64,000 bases of DNA from Torymus aiolomorphi (lineage: Eukaryota > Arthropoda > Insecta > Hymenoptera > Torymidae), in assembly GCA_036365515.1 (NCBI GenBank), contig CM070873.1:20407757-20471756 (forward strand), in the 5' to 3' direction. Positions 44,074 through 55,352 of the stretch are shown here, in pieces; positions within the stretch are counted from its first letter, which is position 1; the number at the start of each line of letters is the position of its first letter. The notes below the pieces were generated by a model that saw only the letters and a list, made by a program, of their open reading frames with translations, made no database searches and had not been told where the DNA came from. A program made the translations under genes and the position numbers.

Positions 44074-44678
44074 AGTTCCGAAAAATTAGACGGAACCATT
44101 TAAGCCCGTGAGTGCGAGAGAAAGGTTCTTCCGTGATTATCTCTCTCGCTCTCACGGGATTAAGTGGGATGAAGTGGATTTTATAAATATTTGCTTGACT
44201 TAGATAGCTAAATATCTGAGAACCATAGATGTGTTACAGTACCGCAAAGGTTAAAAGTTTTAAAGAATTGCTCATATACAAATATCTTACGCTTATTATT
44301 TGTCATCCCATATAACACGTTTATACTTATATATGTTGGGGACACTAAATTATCAATTGCATTTTATCACTACCTAATGATCCTAAAGTTTACTTAAAGT
44401 TAATAAACATGCAATGAATACTCGCACGTGTAATACATTTGGATAGTTTTAATAAAAATAATGAAACCTATCCAATTTTACTTGGACTTTAGAACTTTTA
44501 AAGCTCATTTATATTAAAATTGCTTTTCCGAATAATCGTCCAAGGTCAAAATATATTACTTCACTGTTGCACATAATTCTGTATTTTAGTTTTAACGTCA
44601 AAAAGTAACTTTTAGCAGGGACATTGAAGTGGCTCATTATTGCACGGCGTGAGATGGGCCACTCAAGTCATAAATATC
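44074..44678. other. Gene-free stretch with one short hairpin
   Basis: CCCGTGAGTGCGAGAGA (~44104) pairs with TCTCTCGCTCTCACGGG (~44143), near TTAA-like flanks (TTTAAGCC / GATTAAG), perhaps a ~56-bp mini-element. Nothing else recognised. Confidence 0.5.
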
Positions 44679-45012
44679 GTATATTATTTTATACCACTCT
44701 AACCTCAAAATCACAACTTTGGCATGATTTTTCGGCTCTCGTGGTATAAAATACCTTTCGAAACTAGTGCGCAAGTCGATTATTTAGCTCGTGTGACTTT
44801 TCTCACTCGCTTCGCTCGTGCGAAAACGTCATGCGAGCTAAATAATCACCTTCCGCACCCGTGTCGAAATGTACTATTATACCACTCTAACCTCAAAATC
44901 ACAACTTTGGTATGATTTTTCGGCGCTCGTGGTATAAAATACCGTTCGAAACTAGTGCGTCAGTCGATTATTTAGCTGGTGTGACTTCCCCACCCGTATC
45001 GAAATGTACTAT
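44679..45012 (+). repeat. Tandem pair of double-hairpin units (type C)
   Basis: First unit 44679-~44870: TATTTTATACCAC / GTGGTATAAAATA stem, then CTTTCGAAACTAGTGCG...GATTATTTAGCTCG paired with GCGAGCTAAATAATC...CCCGTGTCGAAA around a loop with CTCGCTTCGCTCG. The second unit (~44871-45012) repeats the first hairpin but has lost the inner part of the second. The head GTATATTA resembles copies A, B and E. Confidence 0.75.
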
Positions 45013-45431
45013 AAAATTCAAATATTATTTCCTTCATCACCACTGTTCAACATCTTGTATAGTCTTAGATGGCTATATTTAGAATTAAAGAATTAATAAC
45101 TATAAATTCTTCTAAAACTTCCGCAAATTTTGCAATTCAGATCTGCATGTCGCTGTATATGTGAATCTCAGCACAACGTTCCTCGCTCGAACTTTTTAAA
45201 ATTCGCCAATGCGAGCGCTCGGGAGGCAACTTTCGGCCAATCGCGTTACATAATTCGAAAACGTTCAAAGCCGCGATCCCCGTTGCGATAGTGGGTGTGC
45301 AACAATGCGCCCGCCGCTTTCCAATCAAAGGCTCTTCGCGTGAACGCATGCGCCTATCCCCGAAAAATCACCGAAACAAATGAGTATATATCTATCACCA
45401 TTTCTTTTAGCAGGTGGGTAAAGACGCTTAA
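45013..45431. other. Gene-free stretch
   Basis: Moderately GC-rich from 45180; no supported gene. Confidence 0.45.
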
Positions 45432-45686
45432 GGAGGTTCAGGGGTGTCATGCTGCGGGGTGAGGCTAGGGACGTGTCCTCTCTTTCCCCGCGGGCGCTCC
45501 CCGCTCGCCGCGCACCCCCTCGCGCAGCCAACAAACTCGGCGTTTTGTTTTTTTCAAGAATTTTTTTCTCGAAAAATGGCTTATAAAAAATACTAAAAAA
45601 ATTCATGTAATCTTCTTTCAAATTAAAGAACAATATATAAAAATTCTAAATTATTCCCTGCATTTTGATGTGATGACTGAACCTCC
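45432..45686. mobile_element. 255-bp TTAA-flanked MITE
   Basis: TTAA at 45428-45431 and 45687-45690; tips GGAGGTTCAG / CTGAACCTCC, subterminal GGTGTCATG / GATGTGATGA. Non-coding; the interior is GC-rich on the left half. Confidence 0.82.
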
Positions 45687-45761
45687 TTAAAGATGCTTTG
45701 GTCTTTATTAATTTATATAAATAACTATAGAAAAGAGAAGCAAAATATACAATACAAGGCA

Positions 45762-45766
<5 letters not shown>

Positions 45767-45859
<93 letters not shown>

Positions 45860-46113
45860 CAGGTAGACTTTTTGGCAAGAGAGAGTGAGAGGCGAGAGAG
45901 GGAGGTGAACACGTTGTGCAGTATAAATGCCAGACCAGACCACGAGGTGGAAGGACTACACAACACTGTACATGCAGCGCACGGGGCAACACGGCCGAGG
46001 GACAGAGAGCGCGATAAACAAAAGGAGACAGCTTGCTATGCGTAGAGAGAAGCGAAAGAGAGATAGAGAAAGAGGAGCGAGAGAGAGAGTGAGCGAGGAG
46101 AGACTTAGCGCGC

Positions 46114-46169
<56 letters not shown>

Positions 46170-46390
46170 ACAGTGCATGGTGTAGGTTGTGTGGAGAGAC
46201 TAGAACTCTAGGGAAGAGAGCGAGAGTATTGATACAACGGCAATGTGTACGTGGGAAGGACGAGGAGTCTAGTAGAGATAAAGGGAGACGGATGATGAGG
46301 GAAAGAGTCAGGCGACATTAAGAAAAACGAAGGAGTGTGAGGAGCAGAAGACAGGTATAGACAAAGCAAAAGAGCGAGAGAGGAAGGAAG

Positions 46391-46478
<88 letters not shown>

Positions 46479-46916
46479 GGGCGTGCAAACGGAGAAGAAA
46501 ATAAAACAGATAGAAGGCTGAAGAGACAGAGAGGGAGAGCGGTAGAGCGAGAGCGAGAGTCGAAGTCACGCACAGGCGAGAGCCACCGCCGCGAGAAAGA
46601 TAAGGAGGACGTGGAGAGGGAGCAAGAGCGAGAGTTTCGCGTGGGCGAAAAAAGGACGGAGCGAGCGCGTAGGTATAACAACACGCGAGTGCGCGAGAGA
46701 GATGGAGCGAGCAGCGGCGCGGCCGCTAGCGCGCGACGTCGTTGTGCGCGCCTCGGTGAAAAAAAAAGCGAAAACAAGGAGGGAGCGAGACGGAGATAAA
46801 CCGCTCTCTCTCTCCCTCTCTCTCACTACGTGTATATACGCCGCGAACACGCGATCCGGCGAGCAAGAACGAGCGGCGAGGAGAAGGTGGCGTGGGGGCG
46901 GGGGGGGGGGGGGGGG
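45767..46916. repeat. Long purine/pyrimidine simple-repeat region
   Basis: (CT)n at ~45768-45855 and ~46120-46166, (GA)n at ~46396-46472, and a ~16-base G run at ~46899. Purine-rich DNA between them. Apparent Arg/Glu- or Leu/Ser-repeat reading frames are translations of simple repeats, not genes. Confidence 0.9.
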
Positions 46917-48102
46917 ACGAGCGCGCGGTAGAGAGAGAGGGAGCGAGCAGCGAGCACGTCGATAGAAAAAGGGTAAAAGTCCGGGGCGAGCGAGACGGGG
47001 CTAGGTGTACACCCACCAGGCGAGTGAGTGAGCGAGCGAGAGCGAGCGGGAGGGTGAGACGGAGAGAAGGGGGGAGGCCCCGAGGAGTGCCGAGACGCGG
47101 CGAGGGACGCCGAAGCCGCGAGCTCCGAGCACCGCGACGGCGACTTTGCAGTGCCGCCGCTACTCCGGTGCCGCGCTTAGGTTAACCCCCCGAGTGTCGT
47201 CTTTCTCTCGCACACGCACGCCGCGCCTCCTCCTTTCTTACGCAGCCGCGCGCGCGCGCTCGCTCGCTGCTGCTGCTGCTGCTGCTGCTTCCTTCTTTCC
47301 TTCGCCGAAAAGCGCGCTCGCTCTCTCTTTCTCTCTCTCTCTCTCTCCCCCTCGCTCTCTCTGTCTCTGATACCCTGTGTGTTTTTCCCTTTGTCTCGGC
47401 ACGCGTGCGAATCGACGGGCAGAGAGCTGTGCAGTGCACGCACTCGCGCACCACGTGAACGGCGAGAAAATGGTGACGAGCAGCGAGTAGAGAAGCCAGG
47501 CAAGAAAGTTCTGCACGGCGAGGAGAGGCGACGGCAGGCTGACAGTGCGCGCGAGAGAAAAGCCGGGCAACTACCACCGGCGGATTTTTCTCGCGAGCTC
47601 TCTCGGGGTGTACGTACATATACAGAGCCACATTCGCACACGTACATTCGCAGAGAGGCGCGCGTGATAAGGTGCGCGGAACGGGGAATACGAAATAAGG
47701 CGGACCGCGCGCGCGTGACGGCTCTGGCTGGCTTCGTGTGTGTCTGTGTTGTGCTGGACGCTGCTGCTGCTGGATCGCTCGGGCTGCGTGCAACGCACTG
47801 TTTGGCCCGAGAGCTAGTGCCGCAGCCCTGCGGTAGGAGGAGGGAAAACGAGGTGCGACCACGACGACGGCGACGACGACGAGCGTGCGGGTGTGGTGGC
47901 AAGTGTGCGGCGGTGCGCGCGGCGGCGGCTGCTGCGGTGGGAAGGAGAAGAACCAACGAGGAAAACAAGCGGGGGAGTCGATGAGTGGCGAAACGGCGGC
48001 GGCGGATGAGCCTGGACCTCCTCGCCAGGATGAGACCGGACTCGCTCCGGGGCTCGACACCGAGCTCCTAGAGAGCCCCAGCTCCTCGCCCGGCAATTTC
48101 CT
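46917..48102 (+). promoter_or_regulatory. CpG-rich 5' region of a host gene (promoter and probable 5' UTR)
   Basis: A strong local rise in GC and CpG in otherwise AT-rich DNA, with trinucleotide runs (CTG, GACGAC, GCGGCG), is typical of promoters and long 5' leaders of insect regulatory genes. No TATA box or unambiguous start site is seen. A splice donor CCT|GTGAGT at 48102/48103 ends the block. Overlapping GC-driven open frames on both strands are not credible genes. Confidence 0.55.
47981..48102 (+). CDS. Possible alternative first coding exon or upstream ORF
   Basis: ATG 47981 opens MSGETAAADEPGPPRQDETG... to LLESPSSSPGNF, ending at donor CCT|GTGAGT (48103). The acidic/proline/serine composition looks protein-like. 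However, splicing to the acceptor at 48430 would put the next exon in a frame that stops at 48622, in disagreement with the MQVATLFRE frame. So it is an upstream ORF, an alternative N-terminus joined elsewhere, or noise. Confidence 0.3.
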
Positions 48103-48430
48103 GTGAGTGCGCGCGTCAAAGAGCTTTGAGAGCCACAGCAGTTGGAGATCAGAGAGCAGAGGAGACTTCCAGGTCCTCTCCTCGAGGGCCCCCTGGCAGG
48201 ATGTGCAGCCTGTCTGTCGCAGAGGCAGGAATGACACACCTCTTGCCCGGTTGATCCTTCTCAGCCAGCACCCACTATCTGTAATCGTGTGGAGACTGTG
48301 GCACACATGCACGTATCAGCGACACCCATGTTTTCAGTCTGAGAGTATACATGCAGAGATAAGGGCTTATCTGCAGTGCTTAGTTTGTAGTGCGTGACTG
48401 TTTCGACAGTTGTGTCCGTTCTCTTACCAG

Positions 48431-48626
48431 CAGACCAAGAGAAGAGACTCTAACGCAGCAAGATGCAGGTGGCCACGCTCTTCAGGGAGAGCGCCAACCT
48501 GCTAGGCGCCTCCAGCATGGACACCCCACAGACGCATCACCAGATGCAGCAGCAACAGCAGCAGATACAGCAACAGCAGTCCATCGACAACCACTTCAGT
48601 CACCACATGCAGCATCATTATAAAAT
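48431..48626 (+). CDS. 5' exon of an unidentified host gene, Gln/His-rich N-terminus
   Basis: Acceptor TCTCTTACCAG (48430) with a good pyrimidine tract and donor AAAAT|GTGAGT (48626/48627). ATG 48463 begins MQVATLFRESANLLGASSMD, then a polyglutamine/histidine segment (HHQMQQQQQQIQQQQ, HMQHHYKM). Such N-termini are common in insect transcription and RNA-binding regulators, but I do not recognise the gene. The exon joins leftward to the CpG-rich leader via a ~328-bp intron (48103-48430). Downstream exons were not found in the window, so the next intron would exceed 15 kb. Confidence 0.55.
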
Positions 48627-49989
48627 GTGAGTCTTGTAAATTCATTTTCTTATTCTGTCTTTCATGCTTTCTCTGCTGTGATAATGCTGCTACACTGCTG
48701 CCCCTTTGTTGTTCTTGCTTTAGGTTATAAGCATTGTAAATAGCCTCTGCTTATTTATGTTATTGATAAAGCTAGGTTGTCAGATGCACCTCCACACATA
48801 TCCACTGACATGTTTTCTGCATTACTGTACTGTTCCTACAAGTCTGCTGAGTTATATACACTACTATTATTTCTATTTCAACAATTTTTATTCTTGCATT
48901 GCTTATTTAAACAGTGATTACACTTTTCTTACTTCTTTAAGCTTGAGAAATTAATTTATGCAAACATGTGACTTCTGTTTACATCAGGTATAGATTATAG
49001 ATTTCTGATTCTTTACTCAACTTCACTCAATTATAATTATATAAGAAAATCAATACGAATAATCTAAGAGCTGACTTTGATCTGTGTTTAAATAACTTAT
49101 GCCGAAGTTTTCAATTCTTATACAGTTTTGATGCCATATTATGAAATTAAATTTCTTCATTGTCTGATTATAGCTCTTTTCAAAACTTTGTTTTGATTAT
49201 GAAACTTTAATCTTTTACTTATTATCCAATGTATCACTTGTTCCGTGGTACACTCAACTCTATAATAAACTGATTTATAGACTTAGTTTTAAAACACATT
49301 TGAAATTCATGAAGCCTAGGAATGCTCACTAAACATAATAGAGAGTTTTTAAATGACTTAAGAGTTTCAATTTTATCCAAACAAACTTTCTTTGATTATA
49401 ATATCAATTTACAGTTACTTGAATTAGCCACTTATGTATATTATGAGTTACTAATTTTATGAGTTCATAAAATTAATTGTGTGGAGCGATATACTATTCT
49501 TATGTATATATAAACAAGTGAATGAAATAATAAATGGTAAACATAGTGCATATTATATAAGATAATTATACGAAAATTTAATAATAATCATCGGAGTCAC
49601 GCGTAATCGAATTAATGAATTGATGCGCCAAAATAATCAATATTAGGTGCATTTAACCTTGAATGAGCGCGAAACTGCCCATTAACCGATAACAATTATA
49701 GGACGTTCGCGTGATTACGTTACACGAGGAACTTTTGTGCGAATCGATACAAATTATTTCGTGCAAGAGCAACTTTTTAGCTGAATGTCTTGAAAGTATT
49801 GAAAACGTTATATTTTGTCAAAACAAAACTTATATTCGACGATAAAACGTAACTTATCAATAAACCGCGAAACGGTTTAAGCGTTTGAGGTGATGTTGCG
49901 GTACAACGTTATCGTACGTTTTTACGCAATTTACAATTGAAACATTTGAAGATTTTATAAACCAACAAGTTACTTTGCTTATATTAAAG
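48627..49989. other. Presumed intron, nothing recognised
   Basis: AT-rich, no repeats or conserved reading frame; begins at donor GTGAGT. Confidence 0.5.
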
Positions 49990-49997
49990 CTGAAATA

Positions 49998-50222
49998 AGG
50001 TGTTTGAAATTTCGAACGTTCATAGTGAACGAAAGATTTTTGCCATTTTCAAATTTAGCCGAATTTGGCTACTTAATACATTTAAAATCGGATAATAATT
50101 GTATTTCTTCACTTCTCACTCTTGCAGTCACCAGTAAACCACACTCCGGGGAATTCTAACCAGAATTAGAAACTTTAAGTTAATATTTCGTTCATTATGA
50201 ACGTTCGGAATTTCAAACACGT
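49998..50222 (+). mobile_element. 225-bp hAT-like MITE, copy 1
   Basis: 8-bp target duplication CTGAAATA (49990-49997, 50223-50230). Ends AGGTGTTTGAAATTTCGAAC and TTCGGAATTTCAAACACGT; subterminal palindrome GAACGTTC in each end. Same family at 59516-59739 and 60660-60884. Confidence 0.9.
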
Positions 50223-50230
50223 CTGAAATA

Positions 50231-51126
50231 CAATGTTCTTATATATTCTCCTCTCTCATCTAAGCAAATATGTTTCCCTTTATCTCGATCATAAGAGCTG
50301 AGGACATTTGCAACCCCGTTATTGTCGAAAAGCATAGTTTTCTGTTTGATAAAACTTTGGGTACAAGAAAACGCACGACAGGGCATGACTTATCGCGCTT
50401 CGCGTCGCGGGTTTAAAGCCTAAGCGGATCATCGGCCCGGACCGTATATGCAAACAAGTGGAGCAAAGTTTAGATCGCGCATATATACACATTATACTCG
50501 GGCGCGCATCAAGTTTCTTGATTTATGTGACGTTGCTCGCTCGCTCTCACAGCTTATTGTTATTTGCCGGAGCGAACTTGAAATAGTTTTCGGAGTCGAC
50601 CTCGCTTCATGAATACATTCAGTTATAGCCGTTTAAACGTAAAAACATTCGCCGCCGCCGCCGTCGTCTGCTCTACTTGCTTACAATTATAATGGCCGTG
50701 TTTTGATATTTAAATCGGCCGCCCGGCATGGGGGAGAGAGAGAGGGGGGAGATAGCAAGAGCGATGCGGTATATATATATACTTTCCGCGAGGCGCTTAT
50801 ACAGGGCGGGAGGGAATCGATGCCGCGCGCGTCGGTCGCTACTGGACGCCGTCGTCGTTGCCGACGCAATTTGTATTGAATGTTTACAATTTTACTTTAT
50901 ATGCGCGACAGCCCTGTCTTTTAAAATTACCTTTTATCGGGGGAAACTTTACCGTTGCAGTTCATTCACTTGCTAAGTAGTTGGATGACTCTTAACATTA
51001 AAATGAAGTTGCGAAAAAGCGGCTTACGAACGAAACTTTAAGTTGCATATGAATACACTAGTGTAAATAATTATAGGGTTCATTTTGAACCATGCATTAA
51101 AGTAGAAAAAGTTGAAACCCTATATT
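50231..51126. other. Gene-free stretch with a GC-rich patch
   Basis: CG-rich words (GCCGCCGCCGCCGTCGTC ~50651; GCGCGCGTCGG ~50825) and TATATATATA at ~50770 might mark an alternative promoter; no ORF or splice site could be supported. Confidence 0.4.
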
Positions 51127-51134
51127 TTCAAATT

Positions 51135-51499
51135 ATGGGTCTGAAGTTTGCATCGTTGGAGTGCAACGAAATAATTTTTTACAATTAATTAAAGTTATTA
51201 AGCAATGGACATTTTATGTGGGTCTGAAGTTTGCATCGTTAGAATGCAACGAAATAATTTTTTACGATTGATTAAAGTTATTAAACAATGGAAATTTTAT
51301 CTAAACCTTTGTTTTAAAGTTAATTTATACTATAAACCACTAAATCTACACGCAATATTAATATTATTTAATATAAACGTGAAGCTAAATGAATTATTTT
51401 TTTTATTTCGTTTTGTTATAAAGTCATTTGGTAAACTTAAGGTAAAATCAAATATTTTTCTATTTCGTTGCACTACAACGTTGCAAACTTCAGACCCAT
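51135..51499. mobile_element. 365-bp hAT-like MITE of the GGGTCTGAAG family
   Basis: Ends ATGGGTCTGAAGTTTGCA and GCAAACTTCAGACCCAT; flanks TTCAAATT (51127-51134) and TTCAAAGT (51500-51507), an 8-bp duplication with one mismatch. The left ~75 bp is tandemly duplicated (second copy from ~51210). Confidence 0.85.
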
Positions 51500-51734
51500 T
51501 TCAAAGTACCAAAAATTAGATTATGAAAAGTATAATATTTTATACTTTGACTTTCTTTTGAAACAAGAGCTTCTCATAGATGTGTCTCTTAATTAAAAAT
51601 TTGAAGCTTGACAAACAGTAGAAGCTAGTGAGAGTCTTTAAACGCTCCATTTATATACGCTCCTGAACATATGTACAATTCGCAGTTTTTCTTGTCAATC
51701 TTTAAATTTTTAGAAGGAAAATGCCTTGTCAATA

Positions 51735-53166
51735 ATGAAGGGCCGGATGCAATAAGGGGGTTAGCGCTCGAAAACCTGTAAAAGTATTGTCCAAGTGACT
51801 AAATTTTCAATGTAGCCAAATTAATTTTTAAAAAATATCACCTTGTAGGGAATGAAAAGAAGTATTTTTACCTAGAAGGAATTTTTTTTATTCGACTTTC
51901 TTTTCAATATAAAAATTAAAAACTGAAAATTTTGTTCATCTATTTTTAATAGCTTTCAAAAACATTAATCGTCCAAACTTGGTCAAATATCATCGAAATA
52001 TTTTGAAATTTGACAGGAACGTGCAGAATACTCCAGCGTTGCCTATGGGATTGATAAAAGGATATAAATCGATAATTGTTAATATTACGTTTTCTTAACT
52101 TTAACGGAAAAAAGTATCGAGGGAAGTTGAAGCTAGGAAAAACTTCCAGCGAGACATTTGTTCCTTAATAGTCTAATAAGTTTCTGACAAAGTTTCAAAT
52201 TGATTTAATAATAAATGACTTAAATAGAGCGTTATTAATAAAGACGCGCGCTAGCAACATCGGCGGCGCGGCGCGGCGTGAGCTCAGACTGCGTCGCACA
52301 CGTTTTCGCAGTGGCATATCACGTTTATAAAAATTAAAGAATTATTACGTTATTGTGTGTGTGTGTGTTTGTGTGTGTGTATCCTTATGATAGTATTAAT
52401 GAACATATTAAATTTTAAAGTACAAATTTATTTATTAATATACTAAAAAAATATAATTATATGTACAGTGCGTTGACTTATAAACTGTGTTTTTACGTTA
52501 TATAAAACATAATATCGTTACATAATAATTCGCTAATTTTTATAAACGTGATACATCAGTGTAAAAACATGTAAACACAGGCTTAGCTCACGCCGCGCCG
52601 CGCCGCTGATGTTGTTAGCGCGCGTCTTTAGTAATAACGCTCTATTTGAGTCATTTATTATTAAATCAATTTGAAACTTTGTCAGAAACTTATTAGACTA
52701 TTAACGAACAAATGCCTCGCTGGAAGTTTTTCCTAGCTTCAACTTCCCTCGATACTTTTTTCCGTTAAAGTTAAGAAAACGTAATTACCGATCGCAATAT
52801 ATTTGCAATTAAATAATTATTAACAATTATCGATTTACATCCTTTTATCAATCCCATAGGCAACGCTGAAGTATTCTGCACGTCCCTGTCAAATTTCAAA
52901 ATATTTCGATGATATTTGACCAAGTTTGGACGATTAATGTTTTTGAAAGCTATTAAAAATAGATGAACAAAATTTTCAGTTTTTAATTTTTATATTAAAA
53001 AGAAAGTCGAATAAAAAAAAATTCCTTCTAGGTAAAAATACTTCTTTTCATTCCCTACAAGGTGATATTTTTTAAAAATTAATTTGGCTACATTGAAAAT
53101 TTAGTCACTTGGACAATACTTTTACGGGTTTTCGAGCGCTAACCCCCTTATTGCATCCGGTCCTTC
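51735..53166. mobile_element. ~1.4-kb foldback element with ~560-580-bp arms
   Basis: Ends TGAAGGGCCGGATGCAATA and TATTGCATCCGGTCCTTCA. Arms (51735-~52290, ~52580-53166) mirror each other almost fully, and the inner tips carry CGGCGGCGCGGCGCGGCG / CGCCGCGCCGCGCCGCTG. The ~290-bp centre has a (GT)n run. The right arm has ~38 extra bases near 52786-52823. No target duplication is obvious and there is no ORF. Confidence 0.88.
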
Positions 53167-53939
53167 AATTGTTATAAAAATTTCAAAAAAGTTGTTTCTT
53201 TTTTAATGAAAAATTTTCACCATTCAAACAGTTTATTACTTACACGGAATAATTTCTACTTTTTTTCTAGACAAGGGCTAGAATCGTTAATTTTAAACAG
53301 TAATAATTCCTACGTATTTTTACTACTTTTTACAAATATTTTCCACCCATTTTTATTATTTCAGATAGTACATTTTACAGAACGAAGTGTATTCGACTAA
53401 TTCTCCCGAAAACTTCAATCGTAGTTAGAATCCAAATGATTGCCGTCACTTTTATCATAAAACTAGCAAGTTCAGGCGCGCTTCGCGTGCTCTTCTTTTC
53501 CCCATGCTTATACCTATACAATTAGTATTGAAATATTATGAATTTAAAAGTTATTTTACTTTTGAACATCCGCAAATTTATCCAATATTTTTTATTGAAA
53601 CTTGGATTGTATTTATTTTATTTTATTCCTATAATACAAAAATTTGGAGGTTAGAAATTTAACTGTAATTAGAACCTTCATTCATTCATAGTTCTTCATT
53701 ATTATAACTACAGATCAAATAATACTTTTTTGTTATACAAAACCAAATAAGTCATTAATACTATTTATGACTTATATTTTTAGTTTAAATAATTCCAAAC
53801 TTTGGTCTTTATTTGGACCAATCAGCTAAGACTTAAGCGAAAAAGATAACGTCACCGTCGACCAATCACGGGCTCCTTTTAAACGGACTTGACCAATTGC
53901 AAAGGTTTTATTTCGGCTTCACATTTCCGTCATCATTCT
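53167..53939. other. Gene-free AT-rich stretch
   Basis: No repeat or ORF that I can support. Confidence 0.5.
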
Positions 53940-53947
53940 TTTAACTC

Positions 53948-54128
53948 ATGGGTCTGAAGTTTGCAACGTTGGAGTGCAACGTAATAAAAAAATGATTCAT
54001 TTTACTTCACGTTTATACTAAATAATATTTATTTTGCGTGTTTAGATAAAATTTCCATTGTTTAATAATTTTAATCAATCGTAAAAAATTATTTCGTTGC
54101 ATTCCAACGATGCAAAGTTCAAACCCAT
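53948..54128. mobile_element. 181-bp hAT-like MITE of the GGGTCTGAAG family
   Basis: Ends ATGGGTCTGAAGTTTGCAAC and TGCAAAGTTCAAACCCAT; flanks TTTAACTC (53940-53947) and TTTAACCC (54129-54136), 8 bp with one mismatch. Its right flank overlaps the left TTAA of the adjacent element. Confidence 0.82.
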
Positions 54129-54133
54129 TTTAA

Positions 54134-55348
54134 CCCTTAGAAGCATACATTTTTCTATTCGATATTTTGGACTGAAATTTCTCACTTGGAGGTTTTTGGG
54201 ATCGCTAATAACGAATATGCGATCAGAATTTTAATTGTCCTAATCCAAGATGGCGGATTCAAGATGGCGGATGAAATTTTTTGAAAATGAGTATGTTCAT
54301 TCCAAAATGTTTACTCGGGGGTTTTCGGGGTTGCTGATAACGAATATGCCGTCAGAATTTTTATTTCCAAATCCAAGATGGCGGATTCAAGATGGCGGAC
54401 GTAATTTTTTTGGAAATGAGTATATTTTTACTTCAAAATGTTTACTCGGGGGTTTTCAGGGTCGCTGATAACGAATATGCCGTCAGAATTTTTATTTTCA
54501 AATCCAATATGGCCGATTCAAGATGGCGGACAAAAATTGTTTGAAAATAAGTATATTTTTACCTAAAAAAGTTTACTTGGGCGTTTTAGGGTCGCTGATA
54601 CCAAGTATGCCATAAGAATTTTGATTTTCCAAATCCAAGATAGTGGATTCATATTGGCGGACAAAATTTTTTTCAAAATTAGTATATTTTAGTCTAAGTA
54701 AACTGACTTGGGAGCTTTTAACTTTTGAAAACTCTCGAGTAGACATTCGAGTAGAAATACTAAAATGTACCCTACGATTCTAATAGCATATTTGTTATCA
54801 GCGACCCCAAAAACCCCCGAGTAAACATTTTGAGGTAAAGATATACTCATTTTCAAAAAATTTTTGTCCGTCATCTTGAATCTGCCATCTTGGATTTGAA
54901 AAATCAAAATTCTGATGGCATATTCTTAATCAGCGACCTCAAAAACCCCCGAGTAATCATTTTTAGGTAAAAATATACTCAATTTCAAAAAATTTTTATC
55001 CGCCATCTTGAATCCGCCATCTTGGATTTGGAAAATCAAAATTCTGATGGCATATTCTTAATCAGCGACCCCAAAAACCTCTAGGAACTAACTTTCATAA
55101 AAATCGAACAGCAAATAAGCTCAAAAATGATTTTTTTCTAAAAAAACATGCATTTTTTGCAATTTGTTTATTTATAACAATTTAATAACAAATAAAATAA
55201 TAAATTACGTTCGGGAGAATTGTAGAGAAACGTCTTACCTATCAAAAAAGCCCATCACCTTGAATACATACACATAAATACGTTTTTTATAAATAAAAAT
55301 AGAAAGCTACTTTGGTGGTCCCTATAGGGACCACTATGCTTCTAAGGG
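54134..55348. mobile_element. 1.2-kb TTAA element made of inverted ~127-bp repeats rich in AAGATGGCGG
   Basis: TTAA at 54130-54133 and 55349-55352; tips CCCTTAGAAGCATA / TATGCTTCTAAGGG. The left half has about four direct units with TCCAAGATGGCGGATTCAAG and GTTTACTCGGGGG; the right half has the complementary units (CCGCCATCTTG, AAACCCCCGAGTAA). Near the right end is GTGGTCCCTATAGGGACCAC, also a palindrome. Non-coding. Confidence 0.85.
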
Positions 55349-55352
55349 TTAA

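Noticed and set aside
45708..46777. Arg/Glu- and Leu/Ser-repeat ORFs
   Set aside because: Translation of (CT)n/(GA)n repeats on either strand; no domains.
47177..48312. Long minus-strand ORFs (up to 376 codons) in the CpG-rich block
   Set aside because: GC-rich DNA suppresses stops; several frames are open at once, composition is Arg/Ala/Pro noise, and the plus strand has better splice and start logic.
51205..51519. 104-codon ORF
   Set aside because: Spans the duplicated end and interior of a non-coding MITE.
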